Assembly: GCA_934754415.1 (NCBI GenBank) | Contig: CAKVIS010000025.1 | Span: 1 to 26,997, forward strand | Length of the DNA stretch: 26,997 nt | Direction of reading: 5' to 3' | DNA from: an uncultured Bulleidia sp. | GTDB lineage: Bacteria > Bacillota_I > Bacilli_A > Erysipelotrichales > Erysipelotrichaceae | In this document: in pieces, positions 7,662-15,050 of the stretch | Position numbering within the stretch: the first letter of the stretch is position 1 | Layout of the letters: every line of letters begins with the position of its first letter | Translations under genes and position numbers: made by a program | Notes under the pieces: generated by a model | What the model was told of the DNA's origin: nothing | Databases searched by the model: none | What the model saw: the letters and a program-made list of their open reading frames with translations, nothing else

Positions 7662-7670
7662 ATTATACCA
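7662..7670 (-). promoter_or_regulatory. Extended -10 promoter of the HAD-ecf-truA run
   Basis: The minus strand reads TGGTATAAT: a perfect TATAAT (7662-7667) preceded by the TGn extension. No good -35 box lies 17 bases upstream, which suits an extended -10 promoter. It lies about 25 bases before the HAD start and directly after the terminator of the upstream gene. Confidence 0.65.
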
Positions 7671-7680
7671 TTGTCTTAGC

Positions 7681-7714
7681 AAAAATAAAGAAAGACTTCA
7701 CACAGAAGTCTTTC
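7681..7714 (-). terminator. Rho-independent terminator of the acidic-repeat gene
   Basis: A perfect 10-bp stem, GAAAGACTTC and GAAGTCTTTC (7705-7714 with 7690-7699), has a 5-base loop. On the minus strand it is followed by a T-rich run (7681-7689). It starts 4 bases after the stop codon of the upstream gene. Confidence 0.85.
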
Positions 7715-7717
7715 TCA

Positions 7718-8509
7718 TCAGTCTAAAACATACCCTTCATAGGTGCCATGTAAAGCATTTACCTGATTTGCCACATTCAGAATATCCGAGATAACTGCAC
7801 CATCTTCAGAGAAGAATCGTCTGGATACTTCCAGAGCCTCTTTGTCAATCTGAGTACAGATATATCCTGCATCTGTCATAATCATTTCAAATTCTAACAA
7901 TGTACGAAGATCAGTAAATGTCATCTTATGCATTACACACACCAGGGTATCCTCCGGATACTCTTTCATCAGTTCCTCGTTCTTTTCCAGAACGTCTTCA
8001 ACAAATTCAGCAGAAAGAAATGGGTACAGTTCCAGTACTTCTTTCACATCTTCTCTTACTTCCACAGGATCTTTCGGAAAAGACTGTATCTGAATACCAT
8101 CTTCTTCATCCTCTTCATCATCACCTTCTATATGTATAGAAGAAACAGGAGAAGATGGATGCTGTTGTTCAGGTGTTTCTTCCACCTTTGGCCCCTCAGC
8201 ATCTTCTATTTTAATGAATACAGGCTCCTGAGGTTTTTCTTCAGCGCTTTTCTTTTCCTCTGGTTCTTCTTCAGCATCTTCTATTTTAATAAAAACAGGT
8301 TTATGAGGTTCTTCTTCAGGTTCCTCTTCTTCACCATCTTCCTCCTCTTCATCATCACCGTTAATTTCGATGAAGTGGATTTCATTATCTTCTTCAGGAG
8401 TCTCTTTTTCCGCAGATTCCTTTTTACTCTCTACTACTTTCAAAACAATCACTGCTGCAGCAATTACTACACCTGCTGCTAAAGTACCTACTATTGATTT
8501 ACGAAACAT
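7718..8509 (-). CDS. Membrane-anchored acidic repeat protein, function unknown
   Basis: I do not recognise a family. The protein has one N-terminal membrane helix (VGTLAAGVVIAAAVIVLKVV) after a short basic stretch. A very acidic linker (roughly residues 40-150) follows, then a 115-residue folded-looking C-terminal domain (DPVEVREDVKEVLELYPFLS onward). The linker holds four short hydrophobic strands, each followed by acids: HFIEINGDD, VFIKIEDAE, VFIKIEDAE and SIHIEGDD, an A-B-B-A layout. The basic N-terminus suggests the C-terminal domain faces outside. Start choice: the first ATG (8521) has AAGG directly against it. The ATG at 8509, four codons later, has AAGGA 11 nt upstream and is preferred. 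The gene is monocistronic, with its own promoter and terminator, and is divergent from the pheB-like gene. Confidence 0.75.
   Translation of the reverse strand: MFRKSIVGTLAAGVVIAAAVIVLKVVESKKESAEKETPEEDNEIHFIEINGDDEEEEDGEEEEPEEEPHKPVFIKIEDAEEEPEEKKSAEEKPQEPVFIKIEDAEGPKVEETPEQQHPSSPVSSIHIEGDDEEDEEDGIQIQSFPKDPVEVREDVKEVLELYPFLSAEFVEDVLEKNEELMKEYPEDTLVCVMHKMTFTDLRTLLEFEMIMTDAGYICTQIDKEALEVSRRFFSEDGAVISDILNVANQVNALHGTYEGYVLD
8197..8299 (-). repeat. 75-bp-period in-frame repeat inside the acidic protein gene
   Basis: Two 28-bp copies (8197-8224 and 8272-8299) match at 26 of 28 positions and are 75 bp (25 codons) apart. They encode the duplicated VFIKIEDAE strand. The low divergence suggests a recent internal duplication or selection on the motif. 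Confidence 0.8.
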
Positions 8510-8536
8510 ACGCTTATTCATCCTTTTCTTTTATTT

Positions 8537-8565
8537 ATTCTAGCACATGCTGCTGAATATCAAAA
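8537..8565 (-). promoter_or_regulatory. Promoter of the acidic-repeat gene
   Basis: The minus strand has TAGAAT (8537-8542) preceded by TGC, an extended -10. A weak TTTTGA (8560-8565) lies at 17-base spacing. The position, just before the coding start, is right. Confidence 0.5.
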
Positions 8566-8569
8566 AATC

Positions 8570-8581
8570 ATTTGTACAAAT
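8570..8581. promoter_or_regulatory. 12-bp palindrome in the divergent intergenic region
   Basis: ATTTGTACAAAT is a perfect palindrome next to a second TTTGTA half-site at 8581-8586. It lies behind the -35 of the acidic-repeat gene and 45 bases before the pheB-like ATG, so it could be an operator for either gene. A TTGTAC (8572-8577) with a poor TATTCT 17 bases later is the only promoter-like pair for the plus operon that I see. Confidence 0.3.
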
Positions 8582-8624
8582 TTGTAAAAGTGAGTATTCT
8601 TTAGGTAATCAGGAGGTATTACCC

Positions 8625-9062
8625 ATGTCAGGATCATTCATGATTGTGCATAAAAATATATTGCCCGATTTCTTCGAAAAAGTCATACAGGCAAGAGATA
8701 TGATAAAAACAAAAGAAGTGACAACTGTTACAGAAGCTGTCCACAGAGTAGGCATTTCCAGAAATACCTATTATAAATATAAGGATTATGTATTCGCCTA
8801 TGAAGGAGAGCATTCCATGCGTAAAGCCATCGTATCCGTCATCCTCAGAGATGAAAGCGGTGCTTTATCTTCTGTTTTATCACGTATCAGTTCTCATCAG
8901 GCGTCTATCCTCACCATTTCTCAGGCAGTGCCTGTTTCCAACAGTGCCAATGTCCTGTTATCCCTGAACATCTCCGATATGCAGGAACCAATTGATGTAC
9001 TGATACAGGATATTAAAGATCTGGATTATGTCAAAAATGCCCACCTGGAGGCCGTAGAATGA
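8625..9062 (+). CDS. ACT domain protein, PheB/UPF0735 family
   Basis: A 145-residue protein with the layout of Bacillus PheB. It has an N-terminal ILPDFFEKVIQARDMI segment, an HTH-like block around 32-56 (TTVTEAVHRVGISRNTYYKYKD) and a C-terminal ACT domain (about 68-143, with LRDESGALSSVLSRIS and ILTISQAVPVSNSANV). ACT domains bind amino acids, and PheB genes often neighbour pheA or hom. The family's function is not firmly known; a regulatory role in aromatic amino-acid metabolism is the usual guess. The start at 8625 is fixed by AGGAGG (8611-8616) and by length. The open frame runs 26 codons further upstream, but without family similarity. An ATGA overlap couples it to the next gene. Confidence 0.85.
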   Translation: MSGSFMIVHKNILPDFFEKVIQARDMIKTKEVTTVTEAVHRVGISRNTYYKYKDYVFAYEGEHSMRKAIVSVILRDESGALSSVLSRISSHQASILTISQAVPVSNSANVLLSLNISDMQEPIDVLIQDIKDLDYVKNAHLEAVE

Positions 9063-9421
9063 ACGAACTGTTCTATGCAGGCATCATTGTCATCATCACC
9101 GGCATCGTCGGCATCTGTATCGGTATCTTTGACCTTGTCTCTAAAAAGGAAAAACCAAGAGGATTTGGAAATCTTACAGTACACTTCAAGGTAAAGGATG
9201 TCATCGCCTATAATCATGCCGTAGGAAAGTTATGGCTTATAACAGGTCTGCTTATCTGTCTGGATGGAGCACTGTTATTATTACCAGATCCTGAGACGCG
9301 TTCTGTATTTGTCGCATTAACAGCCGTAGCCATTTATACCATTTCCTCTGTCTGTTATGTTATGATTATTGAAAAGAAATACAGTATACAATCAGGTGAA
9401 AACAAATATGGAAAAAAATAA
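9059..9421 (+). CDS. Small integral membrane protein, unknown function
   Basis: A 120-residue protein with three likely membrane helices: about 5-27 (FYAGIIVIITGIVGICIGIF), 55-77 (GKLWLITGLLICLDGALLLL) and 84-103. A short charged loop holds a VKDVIAYNHAVGK segment, reminiscent of small DUF3784-type membrane proteins; I hold that loosely. It starts in the ATGA overlap with the pheB-like gene, and its end overlaps the next SDR by 14 nt. It is therefore the middle gene of a three-gene operon. No catalytic motif is visible. Confidence 0.75.
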   Translation: MNELFYAGIIVIITGIVGICIGIFDLVSKKEKPRGFGNLTVHFKVKDVIAYNHAVGKLWLITGLLICLDGALLLLPDPETRSVFVALTAVAIYTISSVCYVMIIEKKYSIQSGENKYGKK

Positions 9422-10172
9422 GAAAATTGCCGTGATTACCGGCGCCTCCAGCGGACTGGGAAAAGAATTTGTCAAACAGATTTCTGCTTTGCATACAGTA
9501 GAAGAAATCTGGGTCATTGCCAGAAGAAAAGAACTTCTGGAACAATTACAGGAAACTACAGATATTCCTGTAAAAGTACTTCCTCTAGATTTAACCAAAA
9601 CTGAAGATATCTATCAGCTGGAAAACGCATATCACGCAGAACTTCCAGATATCAAAATTCTTGTCAATGCCGCAGGCATGGGAAAAACAGGCACCTTTGA
9701 AACACAGACACTGTCATCTATTCATGCCATGATGGACCTGAACTGCAAGGCACTGATTGATGTTACAAAGATTTCTATTCCATTCCTCTCCAGAGGAAGT
9801 GCCATCTACCAGATTAGTTCTATTGCTTCTTTCCAGCCAATGCCTAACTTTGCCATTTACAGTGCTTCCAAAGCATTTGTCACAAACTTCTCTCTGGCAT
9901 TACAGAAAGAATTACAGCCAAAAGGCGTTCATGTAGTCTGTGTATGCCCATACTGGGTGACAGACACACAGTTTATCTCCATCGCCAATACAACTACTTA
10001 CTATAAACACAAAGTCATTACCACAACCAGTGACCATGTTGTTCAAAAAGCATTACGCAAGAGAAATGGCATCTGCACACCAGACATTGTTTCCACACTG
10101 GAAAGAGGTATGTCCAAAATTCTGCCACACTCCATGCTGGCTTGCATCATGCAGAAAATATCCACATTCTAA
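9408..10172 (+). CDS. Short-chain dehydrogenase/reductase (SDR)
   Basis: A 254-residue classical SDR with TGASSGLG (11-18), NAAG (87-90), catalytic Ser138 in QISSIAS and Tyr151-x3-Lys155 (YSASK). The start at 9408 (MEKNKKIAVITG) has AGGTGA at 9393-9398 and fits the fold; the longer frame adds 13 unlikely residues. The C-terminus ends in a hydrophobic MLACIMQKISTF stretch. The substrate is unknown. It closes the pheB-like/membrane-protein operon and is followed at once by a terminator. It differs in sequence from the SDR at 1005-1697, so they are not recent duplicates. Confidence 0.85.
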   Translation: MEKNKKIAVITGASSGLGKEFVKQISALHTVEEIWVIARRKELLEQLQETTDIPVKVLPLDLTKTEDIYQLENAYHAELPDIKILVNAAGMGKTGTFETQTLSSIHAMMDLNCKALIDVTKISIPFLSRGSAIYQISSIASFQPMPNFAIYSASKAFVTNFSLALQKELQPKGVHVVCVCPYWVTDTQFISIANTTTYYKHKVITTTSDHVVQKALRKRNGICTPDIVSTLERGMSKILPHSMLACIMQKISTF

Positions 10173-10197
10173 GTTACGGGTTATCCGTAACTTTTTT
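10172..10197 (+). terminator. Rho-independent terminator of the pheB-like/SDR operon
   Basis: AGTTACGG (10172-10179) and CCGTAACT (10185-10192) form a perfect 8-bp stem with loop GTTAT, followed by TTTTTT. It starts on the last base of the SDR stop codon. Confidence 0.9.
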
Positions 10198-10237
10198 CCA
10201 TTTTGAGCAACAAACCTCCCTAAAACCAGAAAAAGGA

Positions 10238-10243
10238 TATAAT
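10238..10243 (+). promoter_or_regulatory. Candidate -10 box of the MATE gene
   Basis: A perfect TATAAT lies 30 bases before the MATE start, but no convincing -35 or TGn extension accompanies it. This 100-base gap holds nothing else apart from the terminator. Confidence 0.35.
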
Positions 10244-10272
10244 AATAAGCAATACAATAAAGGGGAGTGTAT

Positions 10273-11616
10273 ATGTCTGAAAAACAAAGTCTTGTAAAAG
10301 AAGCTCTCCGTATTGCCTGGCCTGCAGTACTGGAAAGTTTTTTTGTATCACTGGCAAGTATGATTGATACCTACATGGTATCGGGTCTTGGAACCTATGC
10401 AGTAGCTGCAGTAGGTCTTACAACACAGCCAAAGTTCTTAGCTCTGGCACTGTTTTTTTCTACCAACATTGCCGTTTCAGCACTTGTCGCAAGAAGAAGA
10501 GGCCAAAATGATAAACGTAATGCCAACGAAATACTGGTGACTGCTTTACTGTTCACCATTATCTCCTGTGCCATCATATCCTTTGTGACCGTTGTCGGAG
10601 GAGATCTTATCATTGACTGGTGCGGCTCCAACAAAGATACCCATGTCCCGGCTGTGGAATATTTCCACATCATTCAGGGAGGTATGATTTTCTCTGTACT
10701 ATCTCTTGTCATCAATGCAGCACAAAGAGGAAGCGGCAACACAAAGATTGCCATGACTACCAATGTTGTCTCTTCCATTGTCAATATTACCTTTAACTAT
10801 TTACTGATTACAGGAAACTGCGGGTTTCCAAGACTGGAACTAAGAGGTGCAGCTCTTGCTACAGTACTTGGTACAGTCGTTGCCTGTCTTATGAGTTTCA
10901 GATCCTTATTCAAAAAGAACAGTTTTGTCTCTTTGCCATACATCTTTAAAGAGAAAATCAGACCTGCTTTTTCTGCTCTGAAATCCATACTTTCCTTAAG
11001 TATCAATTTCCTTCTGGAAAATCTGGCCATGAGGGTCGGATTCATCTATACAGCAGTTATTGCTGCGCGTCTTGGTACAGAAGCCTTTGCAGCACACAAT
11101 GTTGGCATGAACTTCTTATCTTTAGGATTCTCCTTTGGAGATGGCATGCAGGTAGCTGCCGTAGCCCTGATTGGAAGAAGCCTTGGTGAAAGACAACCAG
11201 ATAAAGCTAAAAAATACGGTTCCATCTGTCAGAGAATCGGCTTTGGTATCTCCTGTATACTGGCAGCAATATTATTCCTGTTTGGAAAGACATTGTTTGG
11301 ATTCTTCTTCAAAGACCAGGAAACTCTGCAGATTGGCATTACCATTTCCAGATATATCATGGTTATTGTCTTATTCCAGATTTCTCAGGTTATCTTCGGA
11401 GGAAGTTTAAGAGGTGCAGGAGATGTCAAATACACGCTTTTCTCCTCCCTGCTTTCCGTTACTTTTATCAGAACTGCCGTCACATGGTTACTGACAAGCA
11501 TCATTCCATTAGGCATTGCCGGCATCTGGATTGGTATCCTTTCTGACCAGTTTTCAAGATTTATTCTCTTATCCATTCGTTTCAAGCAAGGCAAATGGAC
11601 AAGCCTTCAGATATGA
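10273..11616 (+). CDS. MATE-family multidrug/sodium antiporter
   Basis: Membrane exporter of the MATE (MOP superfamily) type, normally a cation-coupled efflux pump for drugs or metabolites. The 447 residues give about 12 helices in two halves. Family features include AWPAVLESFFVSLASMIDTYMVSGLG at the start, NTKIAMTTNVVSSIVNITFNYLLI in the first half, and the second-half repeat RVGFIYTAVIAARLGTEAFAAH with the GDGMQVAAVALIGRSLGERQ loop. ATG 10273 is chosen because GGGGAG lies 5-6 bases upstream; a GTG two codons earlier would sit on the ribosome site. Monocistronic, with its own terminator. The substrate cannot be read from the sequence. Confidence 0.93.
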   Translation: MSEKQSLVKEALRIAWPAVLESFFVSLASMIDTYMVSGLGTYAVAAVGLTTQPKFLALALFFSTNIAVSALVARRRGQNDKRNANEILVTALLFTIISCAIISFVTVVGGDLIIDWCGSNKDTHVPAVEYFHIIQGGMIFSVLSLVINAAQRGSGNTKIAMTTNVVSSIVNITFNYLLITGNCGFPRLELRGAALATVLGTVVACLMSFRSLFKKNSFVSLPYIFKEKIRPAFSALKSILSLSINFLLENLAMRVGFIYTAVIAARLGTEAFAAHNVGMNFLSLGFSFGDGMQVAAVALIGRSLGERQPDKAKKYGSICQRIGFGISCILAAILFLFGKTLFGFFFKDQETLQIGITISRYIMVIVLFQISQVIFGGSLRGAGDVKYTLFSSLLSVTFIRTAVTWLLTSIIPLGIAGIWIGILSDQFSRFILLSIRFKQGKWTSLQI

Positions 11617-11641
11617 AAGACCGGGATTCCCGGTCTTTTTT
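11617..11641 (+). terminator. Terminator of the MATE gene
   Basis: AAGACCGGG (11617-11625) pairs perfectly with CCCGGTCTT (11629-11637) and is followed by T's to 11641. It starts immediately after the MATE stop. On the other strand the stem has only a short U-run, so it is a poor stop for the convergent deacetylase gene. Confidence 0.88.
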
Positions 11642-13049
11642 AGTTATTCACTCCGTGATGCGCTCCATAGCTGTTCACATCCAATGGCATAAAGATATAT
11701 CCCTGGTTTCTGTAATGTTCAATGACTGAAGGTAAAGCTTCAGGTGTAGTACCCTTACCCTGTGAATCATGGAAAAGTACTACAAGGTATTGCGAAGTGC
11801 CGCTTGTGGCATAGTCTATAATCTGCTGTACAGGCACATTATCTCCTCCTGCATCAGAAGAACTGCAGTTCCAGTCAAAATACTGATACCCTTTATTCCT
11901 TACAAGATGTACCAGCTGACTCATAATACCAGGTGTATAGCTTGCACTGACAGTATTACTGGAACCTCCCGGAAAGCGAATCAGATCAGATCTTTGCCCT
12001 GTAAGCTGTTCTACCATATCCCCCACCTGAGAAAGATCCTGAAAATACGCATCTACAGAAGAATAGACAGAGGCATACTGATGTGTATAGGAATGTAAAC
12101 CTATGGCATGTCCTTCCTGATATGCCCGTACTATATTCTCTCTGTATCCTGCATTGTTTCCTGTGACAAAGAAGGTAGCTTTAATGCCATACTGCTGTAA
12201 AACATCCAGTACTTTTGCTGTATTTTCACTTGGTCCATCATCAAATGTCAGATACACAATTTTCGCATCTGGAGAATCCGCGCCTTCCACAGTAACAGCC
12301 ACTTCTTCTGTTACCTCATTGCCAGAACGATCTTTTCCTGTAACAATGACTGTGTACACACCTGGCACACTGGTATTCACCTGTGACATATCTATATCCA
12401 CTACAGGTGAAGGGTCCACGTCATCAGTGATACCTGCAAAGCCTTCAGAAGGTATCTGTTGTCCCACCACATACGTAAGTCCTCCCTGTACAGTAATGAC
12501 AGGCGGAGTTGTATCCTTTACTCTTTGAAGTCTGGCTTCTTTTTCAGTCACATTTCCACATGTATCTGTTGCGACAAGAATGACTTTCTGAACTCCTTCC
12601 TCTTTACCAGGAACCTGTTTAAATGAAAATGTCACCTCAGTCTGGTCTTCCACACCTTCCACAAACATCTCTGCAGAAACCTCTTCCACTGTATCCGTAC
12701 TGACCATTTCCTTTACCTGTACTACAGGTGGTTTGATGTCTTTTACTTCCACCTTCGCCATGACTTTCTTACCTTTGTAAATGTACGTACATGTATAGTT
12801 TTCCAGTGTATGTGTATCCACATCAGACTCCGTCTGAATATCTTCTTTATTTCCAAACAGTACAAATTCTATATTATCCAGCGGATCAAAGCTTTCCTGA
12901 TACGGAACTACCAGTGAAGTGTCTTTCAGTTTTAACGGATGTAAGAAAAGATACGTTCCCAGTCCGATACAGACAAGTACCAGAAAAGACAGCAGGATCA
13001 CCAATACGCCTGCAGGTCTTAGTCTTCGCCTTTTATGTTTTACTCTCAT
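11640..13049 (-). CDS. Membrane-anchored polysaccharide deacetylase (CE4) with Ig-like domains
   Basis: A 469-residue cell-surface enzyme that probably removes N-acetyl groups from peptidoglycan or another surface glycan. A basic N-terminus and one membrane helix (about 12-36) anchor it. Residues about 104-177 and 178-255 look like two Ig-like domains; the second has the DTTPPVITVQGG...DRSGNEVTEEVAVTV pattern of DUF5011/HYR-type modules. The NodB domain (about 262-460) has TFDDGPS (Asp270, Asp271), HSYTH (metal His319 and His323), RFPGG (358-362), FDWN (Asp392, Trp393) and LFHDS (His427, Asp428). The third motif is RFPGG where many family members have R-P-P-Y-G. AGGAGGGG precedes the ATG. Its promoter region is shared with the divergent gene at 13134; I see no strong minus-strand promoter. 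Confidence 0.92.
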   Translation of the reverse strand: MRVKHKRRRLRPAGVLVILLSFLVLVCIGLGTYLFLHPLKLKDTSLVVPYQESFDPLDNIEFVLFGNKEDIQTESDVDTHTLENYTCTYIYKGKKVMAKVEVKDIKPPVVQVKEMVSTDTVEEVSAEMFVEGVEDQTEVTFSFKQVPGKEEGVQKVILVATDTCGNVTEKEARLQRVKDTTPPVITVQGGLTYVVGQQIPSEGFAGITDDVDPSPVVDIDMSQVNTSVPGVYTVIVTGKDRSGNEVTEEVAVTVEGADSPDAKIVYLTFDDGPSENTAKVLDVLQQYGIKATFFVTGNNAGYRENIVRAYQEGHAIGLHSYTHQYASVYSSVDAYFQDLSQVGDMVEQLTGQRSDLIRFPGGSSNTVSASYTPGIMSQLVHLVRNKGYQYFDWNCSSSDAGGDNVPVQQIIDYATSGTSQYLVVLFHDSQGKGTTPEALPSVIEHYRNQGYIFMPLDVNSYGAHHGVNN

Positions 13050-13098
13050 CTTTATCCCCTCCTAATAAAAATGATTACAAATCCCATGTAATTGTCTA

Positions 13099-13127
13099 TA
13101 GTCACTTATTTCTTCAATAAGTATACT
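13099..13127 (+). promoter_or_regulatory. Promoter of the membrane/papain-like gene
   Basis: TAGTCA (13099-13104), 17 bases, then TATACT (13122-13127). The predicted transcription start falls on or within a base or two of the ATG at 13134, which would give a leaderless mRNA. AGTATACT is palindromic, so the same -10 could also read leftward. Confidence 0.5.
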
Positions 13128-13133
13128 AAATAT

Positions 13134-14345
13134 ATGCAAAAACAGACAGAGAAATACATTACAGCCTGTATAGAAATCGTACTGGGCATCCTATTTTTAG
13201 CAAAAAACAGTATCCCATGGGTAGTCCTGTACTTTGGCATATTACTGTTTGCCTTAAGTGAGCCAATCTTCTGGACACTCAGTCTCTGCTTTAATTACAA
13301 ACCGGTAGATACTACAGATATCCCCATGATTTTTATAAATGTCTTTCTTGCAGGCATGATGATTTCCATACCCCAGTATTTTATGAAATATATCTACCTG
13401 TTACTGGGTTTCTGGTTATTATGCAGAACGCTGTTATCCTTTATTGATGTCTATGTACTAAGAACAGATAAACAGGCAGGAGCAGGATTCAGATTCCTGC
13501 AGGGATGTTTTTCCTTATTTCTTGGTATTGCCCTTCTGTTTCAGAACTTTCCATTACTTTCCTTCTTTACAGGAGGTTTCTTTCTGTTTGAAGGGCTACG
13601 TAATTTTCTTGAAACCTACAGCTTTCAATATCCTGATTCCTTTATCGGAAGGCACTGTCATTTTTCTGTTTCAGCACCTTTATTTTTAAGTGCCCTGTAT
13701 CCTATACACACCTACGTTTCCTTAAATGCCTTACATACTGATTCTTCTGATGAAAATGCAAACGCTGATTTATGGATTCATCTGTATATACGTGGAAAAG
13801 GATTTGAATCTCTTGGGCATATGGATATCAGCTATCAAGGCACCATCTATTCCTATGGATGCCACGATCCCTTACACAGAACCCTTGGAGGATCTCTTGG
13901 GGATGGCGTACTGATTGAAGCAGATGAAAAGGAATTCCTAAACATATCTTCAGAAAAAGATGAAAAGATGATTATCAGCTATGGTTTACAGCTTTCCGAA
14001 GATGACAAAAAACGTTTTGAAACTAACCTCCAGAAGTTAAAAGAAAGAACTGTTCCATGGCACTGTGCCTACGAAACAGATCACAAGTCTGAAGATTACG
14101 CTTCAAGAGTCTATAAAGCTACACATTGTAAGTTATATAAATTTACAAGCGGTAAATTCAAAACCTATTTTGTAGCTACCACCAACTGTGTTCTTCTGGC
14201 AGATTCTTTAATTCATACCAAAGACTTCAAGCTTGTATCTCCAACAGGCATGATTACTCCAGGCAGTTACCTTGCCTTTCTTGACCAGGCCTACCATCAA
14301 AACACAAAGGTCATTGCCAGAACATTGCGTAAAGTAAGCATTTAA
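13134..14345 (+). CDS. Multi-pass membrane protein with permuted papain-like C-terminal domain
   Basis: A 403-residue protein in two parts. Residues 1-165 form about six hydrophobic helices resembling HdeD/DUF308-type small membrane repeats. Residues about 205-400 are soluble: WIHLYIRGKGFESLGHMDISY (His229 in LGHMD), a YSYGCHDP loop, and later YFVATTNCVLLADSLI (Asn351-Cys352). A His preceding an N-C motif, in that order, is the layout of circularly permuted papain-fold (NlpC/P60-like, LRAT-like) hydrolases, so this may be a membrane-bound amidase, peptidase or acyltransferase; assignment is by pattern only. Start: no ribosome site precedes ATG 13134 or the TTG at 13092. 13134 agrees with the promoter, as a leaderless start. 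Monocistronic and followed by a strong terminator. Confidence 0.7.
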   Translation: MQKQTEKYITACIEIVLGILFLAKNSIPWVVLYFGILLFALSEPIFWTLSLCFNYKPVDTTDIPMIFINVFLAGMMISIPQYFMKYIYLLLGFWLLCRTLLSFIDVYVLRTDKQAGAGFRFLQGCFSLFLGIALLFQNFPLLSFFTGGFFLFEGLRNFLETYSFQYPDSFIGRHCHFSVSAPLFLSALYPIHTYVSLNALHTDSSDENANADLWIHLYIRGKGFESLGHMDISYQGTIYSYGCHDPLHRTLGGSLGDGVLIEADEKEFLNISSEKDEKMIISYGLQLSEDDKKRFETNLQKLKERTVPWHCAYETDHKSEDYASRVYKATHCKLYKFTSGKFKTYFVATTNCVLLADSLIHTKDFKLVSPTGMITPGSYLAFLDQAYHQNTKVIARTLRKVSI

Positions 14346-14378
14346 AAAGCTCGGGAATGAATACTCGAGCTTTTTAAA
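14341..14378. terminator. Bidirectional terminator between convergent genes
   Basis: TTTAAAAAGCTCG (14341-14353) pairs perfectly with CGAGCTTTTTAAA (14366-14378). The A/T arms give a U-tract on both strands. It lies between the stop of the membrane/papain-like gene and the stop of the CBS-ACT gene, so it should end both transcripts. Confidence 0.9.
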
Positions 14379-14379
14379 A

Positions 14380-15045
14380 TTAGTTTACAGCGTCTTTGGC
14401 TTTGGTCTGCCATACATTGACAACTTCAAAGCCTGCATTTTTCAAAACATCTGTCATCTTTTCCACAGATACTTCCCCTGTAGCACGAATGACTACTTCA
14501 GACTGTCTTTCTTTAGATTTATAGACACCTACATTTTCAATATTGGCATCTTCTGCAGCAAACAGATGACATACTTTTTCAAATTCCCCAGGCACATCTT
14601 CCACCTTGATAACAAAACGTGTACCCTGATGACGATACCCTGTCAGAGAAAGGAATGCCTTAAACAGATCTTTTTCTGTAATAATACCTATTACTCTTCT
14701 GTTTTCATCAATGACAGGCAATACATTGATACCATTATCCAGCATGATTTCCGCAGCTTCTTCAATCCATGCATCAGGAGAAACAGTCTTTACATCCTTA
14801 ATCATGATATCTTTTGCATACGTTCTGGATAACAGATAATTGAGTTCGTAAATAGATAAAGATGTGGATCCCTTACCAGAATTTTCATTAATCAGACCTT
14901 CTGTCAGCAATCCTGCAAGTTTACCATCTTTGGTGACAGGCAAACGATGAAAATGATTTTTGCCCATGATTTCCAAAGCTCTGGATAAAGATACTTCAGG
15001 ATCTACAGTAATCGGGTCATACGTCATATGGTCTTTTACATACAT
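14380..15045 (-). CDS. CBS-CBS-ACT domain protein (AcuB-like)
   Basis: A 221-residue probable ligand-sensing protein. Two CBS domains (about 3-55 and 75-133), a pair that usually binds adenine nucleotides, precede an ACT domain (about 143-213), a fold that commonly binds amino acids. MYVKDHMTYDPITVDPEVSL and VIGIITEKDLFKAFLSL are typical CBS edges. The ATG at 15045 has AGGAGG 9 nt upstream, inside the end of livF; a TTG three codons earlier is too close to it. It lies 5 nt after livF and is the last gene of the liv operon. A role in tuning branched-chain amino-acid uptake or metabolism is inferred from context. The domain order resembles AcuB. Confidence 0.88.
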   Translation of the reverse strand: MYVKDHMTYDPITVDPEVSLSRALEIMGKNHFHRLPVTKDGKLAGLLTEGLINENSGKGSTSLSIYELNYLLSRTYAKDIMIKDVKTVSPDAWIEEAAEIMLDNGINVLPVIDENRRVIGIITEKDLFKAFLSLTGYRHQGTRFVIKVEDVPGEFEKVCHLFAAEDANIENVGVYKSKERQSEVVIRATGEVSVEKMTDVLKNAGFEVVNVWQTKAKDAVN

Positions 15046-15050
15046 AACAA

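Noticed and set aside
7928..8482. Long open frame on the plus strand (184 codons) opposite the acidic-repeat gene
   Set aside because: Its Phe/Leu-rich, repetitive product is what the reverse complement of GAA/GAT-rich acidic codons gives. It has no ribosome site, and the opposite gene has a promoter, terminator and sensible domains.
8547..8624. Upstream extension of the PheB-like gene
   Set aside because: The segment overlaps the divergent promoter region, and AGGAGG sits exactly in front of the ATG at 8625.
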